A stretch of DNA of 8,609 nt from NCBI GenBank assembly GCA_029557025.1, contig JAKPRU010000060.1, forward strand, positions 1-8,609. The letters run 5' to 3'. This stretch comes from Candidatus Omnitrophota bacterium. Lineage in GTDB: Bacteria > Hinthialibacterota > Hinthialibacteria > Hinthialibacterales > JAKPRU01. Below, in pieces: positions 1-6,396 of the stretch; the first letter of the stretch is position 1; every line of letters begins with the position of its first letter. Under the pieces are notes generated by a model, which had not been told where the DNA came from, did no database searches, and worked only from the letters and a program-made list of their open reading frames with translations. Position numbers and translations under genes: made by a program.

Positions 1-135
1 CCCGCACGGTTATGGCGGCAGGTATTGGCGCCGATTCTGTTTGACGACAATGATGCAACAACAGCTCAAGCGGCGCGCGTTTCCATCGCTGCGCCTGCGA
101 AACGTTCTCTAATGTACCCAGCAACGACACACTGA
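1..135 (+). pseudogene. C-terminal fragment of a probable transposase (partial, probably decayed)
   Basis: The first plus-strand frame is open from the window edge to a TGA at 133-135, giving 44 residues. They contain the strings WRQVLAPILFDDND and AARVSIAAPAKRS. From memory this resembles the pattern (W..LLAP.LFDD.D....AAR.S.VAPA.RS) near the end of some DDE transposases of the IS1634/IS4 type, which normally continue with further conserved residues. Here the frame ends soon after the RS in LMYPATTH, so the usual tail is missing, as expected from a frameshift or truncation. No terminal inverted repeat is visible. The next 61 bases (136-196) are AT-richer and hold nothing I can name. It converges on the SDR gene. 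It could instead be the end of an unrelated protein, because only 44 residues are visible. Confidence 0.4.
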
Positions 136-196
136 ATTCTGCTATATGCCGAATAATAACAGGTAGTTACACATTTTTTGTTAAAGGAACTTCGGT

Positions 197-1081
197 TTAA
201 GTTGGCGAGCATGAATACGCCCGTCGAATCCCTTCACGAACCGATAAAGGACGAATCCCCAGACAGGATCGGATCTTGCCACTGTTCAGAGAAAGATCCC
301 TCGGACGCGGGGCGATTGTAGGGGAAGAGTCAATAGAGATCGGCTCGATCAGATTCGGATCGAGTCCCGTTTCTTCAGCCAGAATCCAGCCGAATTCCGC
401 ACGGCTGAGTCGATCCGGCCCGCCGAGGTTGAATATCTCCCGCGTGGGATGCCGTTCAATTGCTGCCTGCACGGCAATCGCCACATCGGAGACATGAAGC
501 GGTGTTCGGAACTCATCCATGAACAGCCTCGCATGTATGCCCTGTTTCATTTGAGAGTAGATGCAGTCGCAGAAACAGAGACGATATTCCTTTCTGCCTC
601 CATACAACAAAGCCATCCGAAGAATGATCCAATCTCCCTCAAAATGCCGGACTTCCTGTTCCGCCAGTAGTTTGGTTCGGCCATACTCGTTGACCGGTCC
701 AGGTGTGTCTGTCTCAAGAAACCACGATTTGGAAGCGTCGTAGACATGTTCCGTTGAAACATGGATCAGATAGCACTCATTGGGCAGAGACTCAACAAGG
801 TTCCGTGTGCCATCCCGGTTGATTCGTATGGCCTCGTCGGGGTGAGATTGAGCGCGTTCCGTGTTGGCCTGTGCGGCGCAGTGGACAACCGCCGTGGGAT
901 TACAATTCACGATGACCTGCCGAACCGAATCCCGGCATGTCAGGTCCATCGATCCCCATTTTATGCCGGGGATAGTTGGGCGCTTATTTCGATAAGTCCC
1001 GATAATTGAGCAAGTTGGAGATAAGTTATGGGCCAGGTTTGCTCCCAGAAAGCCGCTTGCGCCTGTGATCAAGATAGCCAT
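197..1081 (-). CDS. RmlD-like extended SDR, NAD(P)-dependent sugar reductase/epimerase
   Basis: A 294-residue cytoplasmic short-chain dehydrogenase of the extended type, closest in pattern to dTDP-4-dehydrorhamnose reductase (RmlD). The N-terminal Rossmann motif is GASGFLG (7-13). An HCAAQANTERAQ stretch (68-79) matches the RmlD AAYTAVDxAE region. STEHVYD (109-115) supplies the active-site Ser/Thr, and YGRTK (133-137) is the catalytic YxxxK. FRTPLHVSDVA (191-201) and the RPRDLSLNSGKI segment (259-270) match RmlD's C-terminal substrate-binding part. The length fits RmlD (about 285-300). The start is set at the ATG at 1081 because the Rossmann fold begins there and GGGAAG precedes it. The frame stays open upstream to 1252 but would overlap fliN. 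No rmlA, rmlB or rmlC lies nearby, so the sugar substrate is unknown. A role in surface polysaccharide or flagellin glycosylation would be only inference from the fliN neighbour. Confidence 0.88.
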   Translation of the reverse strand: MAILITGASGFLGANLAHNLSPTCSIIGTYRNKRPTIPGIKWGSMDLTCRDSVRQVIVNCNPTAVVHCAAQANTERAQSHPDEAIRINRDGTRNLVESLPNECYLIHVSTEHVYDASKSWFLETDTPGPVNEYGRTKLLAEQEVRHFEGDWIILRMALLYGGRKEYRLCFCDCIYSQMKQGIHARLFMDEFRTPLHVSDVAIAVQAAIERHPTREIFNLGGPDRLSRAEFGWILAEETGLDPNLIEPISIDSSPTIAPRPRDLSLNSGKIRSCLGIRPLSVREGIRRAYSCSPT

Positions 1082-1100
1082 AATTCTTCCCTGGAAATTC

Positions 1101-1119
1101 AAAAACTGTCCCAAGACAG
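1101..1119 (-). terminator. Weak hairpin plus T-run between fliN and the SDR gene
   Basis: Read on the minus strand, CTGTC-TTGG-GACAG is followed directly by five T residues. The stem is only 5 bp, so any termination would be weak or partial. It lies after fliN and about 20 nt before the SDR start codon. It could act as an attenuator, or be a chance structure in the SDR leader. Confidence 0.3.
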
Positions 1120-1187
1120 ATCGGGATCGGAGTCTAAAAACAAGCCATTGTAATAGGGGATATCGAGTCAAAAAAGATGGGGCCGAA

Positions 1188-1739
1188 TCAACCGGGACCA
1201 AGCGCTTCAATGCGCTCTTGTACAGAAAGAATATCTGTGACACGAATACCAAAGCTGTCGGCGATAACCACTACTTCTCCCCGTGAGAAGTTGCGGGCGT
1301 TTACATACAAATCAACCGGCTCACCAGAGAGTTTGTTCAGTTCAATCACCGATCCGGGACCCAGCTCCAGAATCTCGCGAATTGTGCGAACCGCGCTCCC
1401 CAGTTCGGCTCGGATTTCCAGGTCCGTATCCAGGATTAAATCCATATTGGTTTGATCCGTGACCTCTTCATCGGATTCCAGAGGGTGAAACACGGCGGGT
1501 GCGATCGTCACTTCGTCATCCGGGAGTCGGACATTTCGGAGCCTCCCCTGCGGTCTTTCTGCCTGATTTCTGTTTGCGGACACACTGGGGGCGGGCTGCC
1601 TCCTGGCTGATCCCCGACCGCCACGTGGTACAGGTTTCGGTTCCGGTTCGTAGCTCTCATCCGGTTCCGTAGCCGACCCGATACCCGAGCTGGCGCTCAG
1701 CAAGGCATCGATTTCTTCTTGCGAAAGCAGATCGCCCAT
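1188..1739 (-). CDS. fliN: Flagellar motor switch protein FliN
   Basis: A 183-residue C-ring (switch complex) protein at the cytoplasmic face of the flagellar motor. The C-terminal third, about residues 99-170, is a clear SpoA/FliN domain. It has the blocks DLEIRAELGSAVRTIREIL (106-124), LGPGSVIELNKLSGEPVDL (126-144) and GEVVVIADSFGIRVTDIL (154-171). The N-terminus MGDLLSQEEIDALL closely resembles the FliM/FliY N-terminal segment that binds phosphorylated CheY in model species. No CheC-like middle domain follows. Instead residues 15-95 form a low-complexity Pro/Glu/Arg linker, so the protein is longer than a minimal FliN (about 110-140) and far shorter than FliY or FliM. The ATG at 1739 has only a weak GAAG upstream, but the motif beginning at residue 1 supports it. 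It is not beside fliM, fliP or other flagellar genes here, and a promoter just upstream suggests separate transcription. Confidence 0.93.
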   Translation of the reverse strand: MGDLLSQEEIDALLSASSGIGSATEPDESYEPEPKPVPRGGRGSARRQPAPSVSANRNQAERPQGRLRNVRLPDDEVTIAPAVFHPLESDEEVTDQTNMDLILDTDLEIRAELGSAVRTIREILELGPGSVIELNKLSGEPVDLYVNARNFSRGEVVVIADSFGIRVTDILSVQERIEALGPG

Positions 1740-1770
1740 AATATCTTCGCCCAGTCCCGATAATTGCTCC

Positions 1771-1784
1771 TGATTTCGAGATCA
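1771..1784. promoter_or_regulatory. Operator-like palindrome at the fliN start site
   Basis: TGATTTCGAGATCA is a 14-bp palindrome with a single mismatched pair (TGATTTC against TGATCTC). It begins at the last base of the fliN -10 box and covers the expected transcription start, a classic place for a repressor site. I cannot name a regulator. Palindromes of this length also occur by chance. Confidence 0.3.
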
Positions 1785-1813
1785 TTATACACGGATTTCG
1801 CTTGTCCAGGCAA
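1784..1813 (-). promoter_or_regulatory. Sigma-70-type promoter of fliN
   Basis: On the minus strand a perfect TATAAT (1784-1789) lies 18 bp downstream of TTGCCT (1808-1813), which matches four of six bases of TTGACA. The start would fall near 1777, giving a leader of about 38 nt to the fliN ATG. The use of a housekeeping-type box rather than a sigma-28 or sigma-54 flagellar promoter is inference from the sequence alone. Confidence 0.55.
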
Positions 1814-1962
1814 ATAATTCCCTTTTCTTGTTCACAGATCACGCAAAACAAGCAGAATCCGGCCCCTCAGATCATCTTTTATCGGGAGGAGATGCAACAT
1901 TCGTTCCATACAGTAGGACAGACCTCCGTGCCTGTTAGAACCTTTATTGCAGCCTGTCAGGA

Positions 1963-2574
1963 TTACAAAATGCCCTCTCTCAGGAGCTGCAATTTGTGCT
2001 CCATCTGGAGGATCTCTCCGGGGAGTTCCCGTAACATCCGTTCGGCTTTGAGCCTCTCACCGGGGAGACCGTATTTGCCTCTTCGACCCTTGATTTGCGA
2101 CTCTTCTTTCCGTAAGTCTCTTAGAACCTGCCTGGCCTGTTCTATCTCCCTGATCAACTCCCGTTGGCGATCATCTTCAGGAACCGGCTCCTTTGCAGGA
2201 GCAGACTCTGACGCTTCAGGCGGAAAGGGAGGTTTCACAGGGCGCACAATCGTAGGGTCCAGAGGATGAGGGCGAGATTGAGCAGGCCCCTGCTCAGCCA
2301 GCTCCGCCAATTCAGAAAGAAGAAGAATCAAGTTGGGGATCTTGGAGGGAGGCGGCGCTGATCCCCGGGCGGGGGGGCCGGCTGTATCCCGTGCGGTAAG
2401 CGCAAACGCGGTGAATACACCCTCCTTGTCTTCCTCATACATTCTCCGAAGGCGCATGACCATTTCGCGCACTTCGGGATTCCGGAGAGTCTCCTTCTCC
2501 GCATTTTTCAGATGCAGATTCAGCAGCGCCTCTGCCATCCGACGGCTTTTCGGATTGTTTGCCATGCTCCCCAT
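1963..2574 (-). CDS. Hypothetical protein with Pro-rich linkers and C-terminal coiled coil
   Basis: I do not recognise this 203-residue protein. It is hydrophilic, with no signal peptide or membrane segment, so it is probably cytoplasmic. Residues 11-60 are a charged helical region. A Pro/Gly/Ala stretch follows (64-80), then a short Leu-rich helix (PNLILLLSELAELAEQ, 80-95) and a second Pro-rich linker (about 97-132). A highly charged C-terminus (134-200, with RELIREIEQARQVLRDLRKE) has heptad-like spacing typical of a coiled coil. The ATG at 2574 is chosen because GGAG precedes it by 11 nt. ATG 2565 and TTG 2595 are alternatives with poorer spacing. The coding strand carries a C7 run at 2371-2377, but the frame stays open across it. 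Its stop is 223 bp before fliN on the same strand, with a promoter between them, so a shared operon is not assured. A switch- or secretion-related adaptor role would be a guess. Confidence 0.7.
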   Translation of the reverse strand: MGSMANNPKSRRMAEALLNLHLKNAEKETLRNPEVREMVMRLRRMYEEDKEGVFTAFALTARDTAGPPARGSAPPPSKIPNLILLLSELAELAEQGPAQSRPHPLDPTIVRPVKPPFPPEASESAPAKEPVPEDDRQRELIREIEQARQVLRDLRKEESQIKGRRGKYGLPGERLKAERMLRELPGEILQMEHKLQLLREGIL

Positions 2575-2798
2575 TTTACAGGTCGCTCCAACCAAAAACA
2601 GGTGATTGTCTATCCTTTTGAAATGGACGATTCAATTGTGAAAACTCGATTTCCGATCAGTCTCAATCGAAATATCCCGATGCAAGGAATCTTCAGGACA
2701 ATTGGACCAGGGAAAACCAGGACGGACATTGACATTCTAACTTATGCAATATCAATGGGTTACTTCATTTATGTCATTGTTAAGGATTTTGAGGCCAA

Positions 2799-2816
2799 TT
2801 TGGAATGATGCCTGCT
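2799..2816 (+). promoter_or_regulatory. Sigma-54-like promoter candidate for the T2SS operon
   Basis: TTGGAATGATGCCTGCTT has the invariant GG (2802-2803) and GC (2814-2815) exactly ten nt apart, as the sigma-54 -24/-12 element needs. The flanking TTGG and TGCT also match, while the CAC after GG is degenerate (AAT). Transcription would start near 2827, leaving a leader of about 137 nt that includes the composite repeat. No activator-binding inverted repeat was identified upstream. Confidence 0.3.
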
Positions 2817-2842
2817 TATACATAAACGAAATGTTTTTTAGA

Positions 2843-2905
2843 CCTCTCACCCCGATCCTTCCCTAGAGAGAAGAAAAAAAGGGTGTCACAGGCTTCCAGC
2901 CTGTG
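2843..2905 (+). repeat. Composite dispersed repeat, copy 1
   Basis: A CTCACCCC-starting purine/pyrimidine-skewed segment (2843-2880) is followed by the perfect hairpin CACAGGCTTCCAGCCTGTG (2887-2905; 8-bp stem, 3-nt loop). The same arrangement in the same orientation recurs at 8466-8532, where the hairpin is identical and the first half is diverged. Both copies are intergenic, which fits a REP/MITE-like dispersed element. No long U-tract follows the hairpin on the plus strand, so it is not an obvious intrinsic terminator. Confidence 0.8.
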
Positions 2906-2963
2906 TTCTTGAGTTACGGAACACCGAGAGAATGAGTTTGGAACTATCGGAGGATACAAAATC

Positions 2964-4667
2964 ATGAGAGACGGAGCTGGGCTGCTCGGAAAACGATATG
3001 GAGAATTGTTACGGTCGCTGGAGGTTATTTCCAGCGATGATGTCAACCGCGCGCTGGCCATCCAGGAAAAAACGGGCAAGAACCTGGATACCATCATCAT
3101 CGACAATGGCTTGGCAAACGAGCAGACCATCATGGAGACGCTTTCATCCCACCTGGGAGTCGAAAGCATGGATATCACGGATCTGGAGATTGCCCCGGAT
3201 ATCCTCCATGCCATCCCAGTCCGTTATATCCACCGGTACAATATCCTGCCCGTTGCCAGACAGGGCAACGTATTGAAGGTGGCGACAGCGGACCCGCTCA
3301 ATTTCCAGGCTTTGGATGATTTGCGCCTTCTTCTGAAATGCAATATCGAGCCGGTTCTCGCTCCTAGCGCCGATATTCGCGATTGCATCAAGCGATATTT
3401 CGGAATCGGCGCCGATACGGTAGACAGCCTCCTGACTGAAGAAGAAGCAGGGGAAGAGGAGGAAGAGGCGGAGAAGACCAACATCGAAGAGGTCGAAGAC
3501 GCCTCGATCATCCGATTTGTCAACCAGATCATGTCCGAGGCTGTTACCGACCGGGCCACGGATATTCATTTCGAGCCGTTCGAGGACGAACTGAGAATTC
3601 GATACCGGATTGACGGGATTCTTTATGAAGCCTCCGTGCCGCCCTCTATTCGCCACTACCAGTCGGCTGTGATTTCCCGTATCAAGATCATGGCGGATAT
3701 GAACATCGCGGAAAAGCGACTGCCTCAAGACGGGCGCATCAATATCAAAACAGGCAACCTGGAATATGACCTTCGTGTGTCCACGGTTCCCTCTGTGCAC
3801 GGAGAAAGCATCGTCATCCGTATCTTGAACCGGGATGCCAGCTTGCACAATCTGCAGCAGCTTGGATTCGACAACGAGTCGCTGTGGAAGTTCGATCTGC
3901 TGATCCGTAAATCCCACGGGATCATCCTGGTGACCGGCCCGACCGGTAGCGGAAAAACCACCACGCTCTATGCTGCGCTCGATAAACTGAATAAAACTGA
4001 CGTGAAGATTCTTACCATTGAAGAACCGGTGGAGTACCAGATGAAAGGTCTGGTACAGATTCAGGTTCGCCCGAAAATCGGTCTGACCTTCGCGAGTGTT
4101 CTTCGGTCTTTCCTGCGGCAGGACCCCGATATCATGCTGGTGGGCGAGACCCGCGATTTCGAGACGGCGGAAATTGCCATCCAGGCCGCATTGACCGGTC
4201 ACCTCGTGTTTACAACCCTGCACACGAACGACGCGCCGGGGGCCATTACCCGTCTGATCGATATGGGTGTGGAACCCTATCTTGTTTCGTCTTCCGTGAT
4301 CGGCGTGGTAGCCCAGCGGTTGATGCGCTGTATCTGCCCGAACTGCAAAGAGGAATATGAGCCGGAACATGATGTTCTGGTCGGATTGGGACTGGATGGA
4401 CCCGAATTCCAGGATATCCGGTACTACCGGGGAAAAGGGTGTGAGGACTGCAAGTTTCTCGGGTACAAGGGCCGGACGGCCATTTACGAAATCATGCCCA
4501 TGGACGAGGAACTCCGCGACCTGACCGTTCAGCGAGTCTCCACAAGTGTACTGAAAGATCACGCATTGAAAGTCGGGATGAAGACTCTTCGAAAGGCCGC
4601 ATTGGAGAAAGTCCGCCAGGGAGTGACAACCCTGGATGATTTGATGCGTGTCACCCAGGAGTGGTAA
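2964..4667 (+). CDS. gspE: Type II secretion system assembly ATPase GspE
   Basis: A 567-residue cytoplasmic hexameric ATPase that powers pseudopilus assembly. Residues 1-150 form the N-terminal GspE/MshEN-type domain, which docks on the inner-membrane platform. A very acidic linker (159-178) precedes the core. The core has RYRIDG (213-218), EKRLPQDGR (250-258), Walker A GPTGSGKTT (325-333), the Asp box LTIEEPVEY (350-358), Walker B RQDPDIMLVGETRD (385-398) and the His box TTLHTND (417-423). The zinc-binding tetracysteine motif is C458-x2-C461 with C493-x2-C496, as in GspE/PilB. Walker B reads VGETRD where most relatives have VGEIRD, probably a tolerated variant. The ATG at 2964 follows CGGAGGA. 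PilB is the alternative by homology, but the downstream gspG-J set, including a calcium-loop GspG, favours T2SS. It is first in the operon, and its stop lies 2 nt before the gspF start. Confidence 0.97.
   Translation: MRDGAGLLGKRYGELLRSLEVISSDDVNRALAIQEKTGKNLDTIIIDNGLANEQTIMETLSSHLGVESMDITDLEIAPDILHAIPVRYIHRYNILPVARQGNVLKVATADPLNFQALDDLRLLLKCNIEPVLAPSADIRDCIKRYFGIGADTVDSLLTEEEAGEEEEEAEKTNIEEVEDASIIRFVNQIMSEAVTDRATDIHFEPFEDELRIRYRIDGILYEASVPPSIRHYQSAVISRIKIMADMNIAEKRLPQDGRINIKTGNLEYDLRVSTVPSVHGESIVIRILNRDASLHNLQQLGFDNESLWKFDLLIRKSHGIILVTGPTGSGKTTTLYAALDKLNKTDVKILTIEEPVEYQMKGLVQIQVRPKIGLTFASVLRSFLRQDPDIMLVGETRDFETAEIAIQAALTGHLVFTTLHTNDAPGAITRLIDMGVEPYLVSSSVIGVVAQRLMRCICPNCKEEYEPEHDVLVGLGLDGPEFQDIRYYRGKGCEDCKFLGYKGRTAIYEIMPMDEELRDLTVQRVSTSVLKDHALKVGMKTLRKAALEKVRQGVTTLDDLMRVTQEW
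4657..4661 (+). promoter_or_regulatory. Ribosome binding site that sets the gspF start
   Basis: AGGAG inside the last codons of gspE lies 8 nt before the ATG at 4670. It supports that start over the in-frame GTG at 4661, which would overlap this site. Confidence 0.75.
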
Positions 4668-4669
4668 GA

Positions 4670-5884
4670 ATGCGATACTCCTATAAAGCGAAAAAGAATT
4701 CGGGCGAGGTGGTTCAAGGTTACATTGAGGCCGAGAACCGCCGCCTGGTGATCGGCAAATTGCAGAAGATGCAGTTCTTCCCGATCTCCGTCGTGGAGGA
4801 ATCGGGGGGCAAGGGGCTACAGGCGGAGTTTTCACTGAACAGCCTTCGCCGAGTCGGATTGAAAGACATTACAACTTTCAGCCGTCAACTGAGCGACCTG
4901 CTGAAATCGGGACTCCCATTGGCAAAGGCCCTGGAAGTTTTAACCAAGCAGACCAGCAATCCGAAGCTGTTGAGCATTCTGAGAACCATTTGCAGTGATG
5001 TGCAGGGAGGCAGCACCTTCGCCGATGCGCTGAAACGTCACCCGAAAGTGTTCAGCGATCTGTATTGTAGCATGGTTCATGCCGGAGAAATCAGTGGGGG
5101 CTTGGATGCCGTCATGGAGCGTCTCTCTAATTTCCTGGAATCCGAGCAGGAAACCCGGAGCAAGTTTATCACGGCGATGACTTACCCGGCCTTCATGGTC
5201 ATTGTGTGCGTGGCCGTTGTGATCGTGCTGTTCACATTTGTGGTCCCCAAATTCCAGAGCATGTTCGAGGAGAGCGGCGCGATATTGCCGATCTCGACGC
5301 AGTTTCTCATGGGAGTCAGCCGTTTTGTTCAATTATGGTGGTGGGTCATCCTGGGTGGATTCGTCGCTTTGATCCTTCTGTTCCGCCATTACATCCATAC
5401 GGAGGCCGGGCGCATCCAGTGGGATGAATTCAAATTGCAGATTCCGCTGATCGGGGACTTGGTAAAGAAACGAGAGGTCTCCAAGTTTGCCCGCACTCTG
5501 GGAACACTGCTGGCAAACGGAGTGAATATTCTCCGCGCTTTGGAGATCACCGAAGAAGTGGTTTCCAACAAGATCATTGCAAAGAACATTCGCGAGATGG
5601 CGGGAAATATCAAGGAAGGAGAAAGACTCTCCGATCGAATGGCGCAAAGCCCATACTTCCCGCCACTGGCCGTCAACATGGTAGCGGTGGGTGAAGAGAC
5701 CGGAGATCTGGAGCGTACGTTAAACCGAGTCGCCCAATCTTACGAAAACGAGACGGAACGCGCGATGAAAACAGTGACCACGTTATTGGAACCGATGATG
5801 ATTGTCGTGATGGCGGTGATCGTCGGCTTTATCGTATTTGCCATGATTATGCCGATCTTCCAGATCAGCCAGAGTATTCAGTAG
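4670..5884 (+). CDS. gspF: Type II secretion system inner-membrane platform protein GspF
   Basis: A 404-residue polytopic protein, close to the usual 400-405. It forms the membrane platform contacted by GspE and the pseudopilins. After a short N-terminal region (MRYSYKAKKNSGEVVQGYIE) come two T2SSF repeats, about 67-190 and 270-392. Each contains the family's GE-GL signature: AGEISGGL (118-125) and VGEETGDL (340-347). Three membrane segments are visible: about 172-192, 221-238 (starting QLWWWVILGG) and 373-395. The conserved FSRQLSDLLKSGLPL block sits at 70-84. The start is the ATG at 4670, served by AGGAG; there is a 2-nt gap after the gspE stop, which suggests coupled translation. The product ends TAG at 5882-5884, and the next pseudopilin starts 95 nt later. 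Confidence 0.97.
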   Translation: MRYSYKAKKNSGEVVQGYIEAENRRLVIGKLQKMQFFPISVVEESGGKGLQAEFSLNSLRRVGLKDITTFSRQLSDLLKSGLPLAKALEVLTKQTSNPKLLSILRTICSDVQGGSTFADALKRHPKVFSDLYCSMVHAGEISGGLDAVMERLSNFLESEQETRSKFITAMTYPAFMVIVCVAVVIVLFTFVVPKFQSMFEESGAILPISTQFLMGVSRFVQLWWWVILGGFVALILLFRHYIHTEAGRIQWDEFKLQIPLIGDLVKKREVSKFARTLGTLLANGVNILRALEITEEVVSNKIIAKNIREMAGNIKEGERLSDRMAQSPYFPPLAVNMVAVGEETGDLERTLNRVAQSYENETERAMKTVTTLLEPMMIVVMAVIVGFIVFAMIMPIFQISQSIQ

Positions 5885-5890
5885 AGAGGG

Positions 5891-5980
5891 ATGGAAGCCG
5901 CGGATACAAAGGCCGCATTCATAAAGAAACGAAAGATTCCGATAAGGGAATTGGATTCTACGAAATGGAGGATATCGTGA
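5891..5980 (+). CDS. Candidate 29-residue small ORF between gspF and gspG
   Basis: An ATG 6 nt after the gspF stop opens a 29-codon frame. Its TGA (5978-5980) overlaps the gspG ATG by one base, so the ORF spans the whole gap. The product would be basic and hydrophilic (KKRKIPIRELDSTKWRIS at the end), with no signal or membrane segment. A GAGAGGG lies immediately before the ATG, too close for a normal ribosome site, so translation would depend on re-initiation after gspF. A frame this short can easily be open by chance. Confidence 0.25.
   Translation: MEAADTKAAFIKKRKIPIRELDSTKWRIS
5967..5971 (+). promoter_or_regulatory. Ribosome binding site that sets the gspG start
   Basis: GGAGG lies 8 nt before the ATG at 5980. 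It overlaps the in-frame ATG at 5965, so 5980 is preferred. Confidence 0.75.
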
Positions 5981-6396
5981 TGAAGAGAGAGAGTAAAAAC
6001 CGGGCCAGGGCATTTACGCTGGTGGAACTGCTGCTGGTGGTCACGATCATCGGCATTCTGGCCGGGGCGGTATTGATCAACATCAGCGGGCAATCGAAGC
6101 GCGCGCGGATCTCCCGCGTGGGGAGCGACATCGCCACGATAGAAAGCGCTCTCAGCCTGTACGAGATGGACCTCGGCGATTATCCGGATGACCTGCGAAG
6201 TCTATTGGAAAATCCCGGGGAAGACGGATGGAACGGTCCATACCTGAAGAAAAACTCCCTGGCCGATCCCTGGGGAAATGACTACCAGTACCGATATCCG
6301 GGGAACTACGGTGTGGAATACGACCTGTACTCCCTGGGGCCGGATGGGACCGACGGAACAGATGACGACATCGGAAACTGGGAAAAGGAATCCTGA
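5980..6396 (+). CDS. gspG: Major pseudopilin GspG
   Basis: A 138-residue type IV pilin-like protein and the main subunit of the T2SS pseudopilus. An 11-residue basic leader ends in ARA, then FTLVELLLVVTIIGILAG begins the class III signal helix, with Glu at +5 (residue 16). The membrane/assembly helix spans about 12-33. The C-terminal domain has the hallmarks of GspG: GDYPDDLRSLLENP (66-79), WNGPYLKK (84-91), DPWGNDYQYRYPG (96-108) and the acidic calcium-binding loop SLGPDGTDGTDDDIGNW (118-134). The residue before the cleavage site is Ala rather than the usual Gly. Length is typical. The TGATG overlap with gspH points to coupled translation. I see no promoter of its own in the gap upstream. 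Confidence 0.97.
   Translation: MKRESKNRARAFTLVELLLVVTIIGILAGAVLINISGQSKRARISRVGSDIATIESALSLYEMDLGDYPDDLRSLLENPGEDGWNGPYLKKNSLADPWGNDYQYRYPGNYGVEYDLYSLGPDGTDGTDDDIGNWEKES

Larger units (their letters stand above)
2575..2963. other. Divergent intergenic region between the hypothetical gene and gspE
   Basis: These 389 bases separate minus-strand and plus-strand transcription units and should hold promoters for both. From left to right I see an AT-richer stretch (about 2600-2840) with a sigma-54-like motif facing gspE, then one copy of the composite repeat (2843-2905), then the gspE leader with CGGAGGA (2948-2954) ten nt before the start codon. No convincing sigma-70 promoter is visible for the leftward gene. 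The open frame across 2623-2808 has no ribosome site and no recognisable protein features. Confidence 0.6.

Noticed and set aside
1082..1252. N-terminal extension of the SDR frame by 57 residues.
   Set aside because: It lies before the Rossmann motif, overlaps fliN, and a ribosome site precedes the ATG at 1081.
995..1766. A 14-bp identical direct repeat, AGTCCCGATAATTG, at 995-1008 (inside the SDR gene) and 1753-1766 (fliN leader).
   Set aside because: One such match is not very unlikely in 8.6 kb (rough expectation 0.1-0.3), one copy is coding, and the flanks do not match.
1657..1851. A 64-codon minus-strand frame across the fliN promoter and start.
   Set aside because: It overlaps the well-supported fliN in another frame and has no ribosome site or family features.
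2371..2377. Seven-base homopolymer in the hypothetical gene as a frameshift or phase-variation site.
   Set aside because: The frame is open on both sides and no alternative product is recognisable; at this length it is only a possible sequencing-error spot.
2729..2755. Perfect TTGACA at 2729-2734 as a sigma-70 -35 box facing gspE.
   Set aside because: The only -10-like hexamer is TATCAA with a 15-bp spacer, too short and too poor.
2623..2808. A 61-codon plus-strand frame in the divergent intergenic region.
   Set aside because: No ribosome binding site, no recognisable protein features, and AT-rich sequence typical of a promoter region.
3144..4835. A 563-codon minus-strand frame opposite gspE.
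   Set aside because: Shadow of gspE codon usage; the plus-strand product has every ATPase motif and this one has none.
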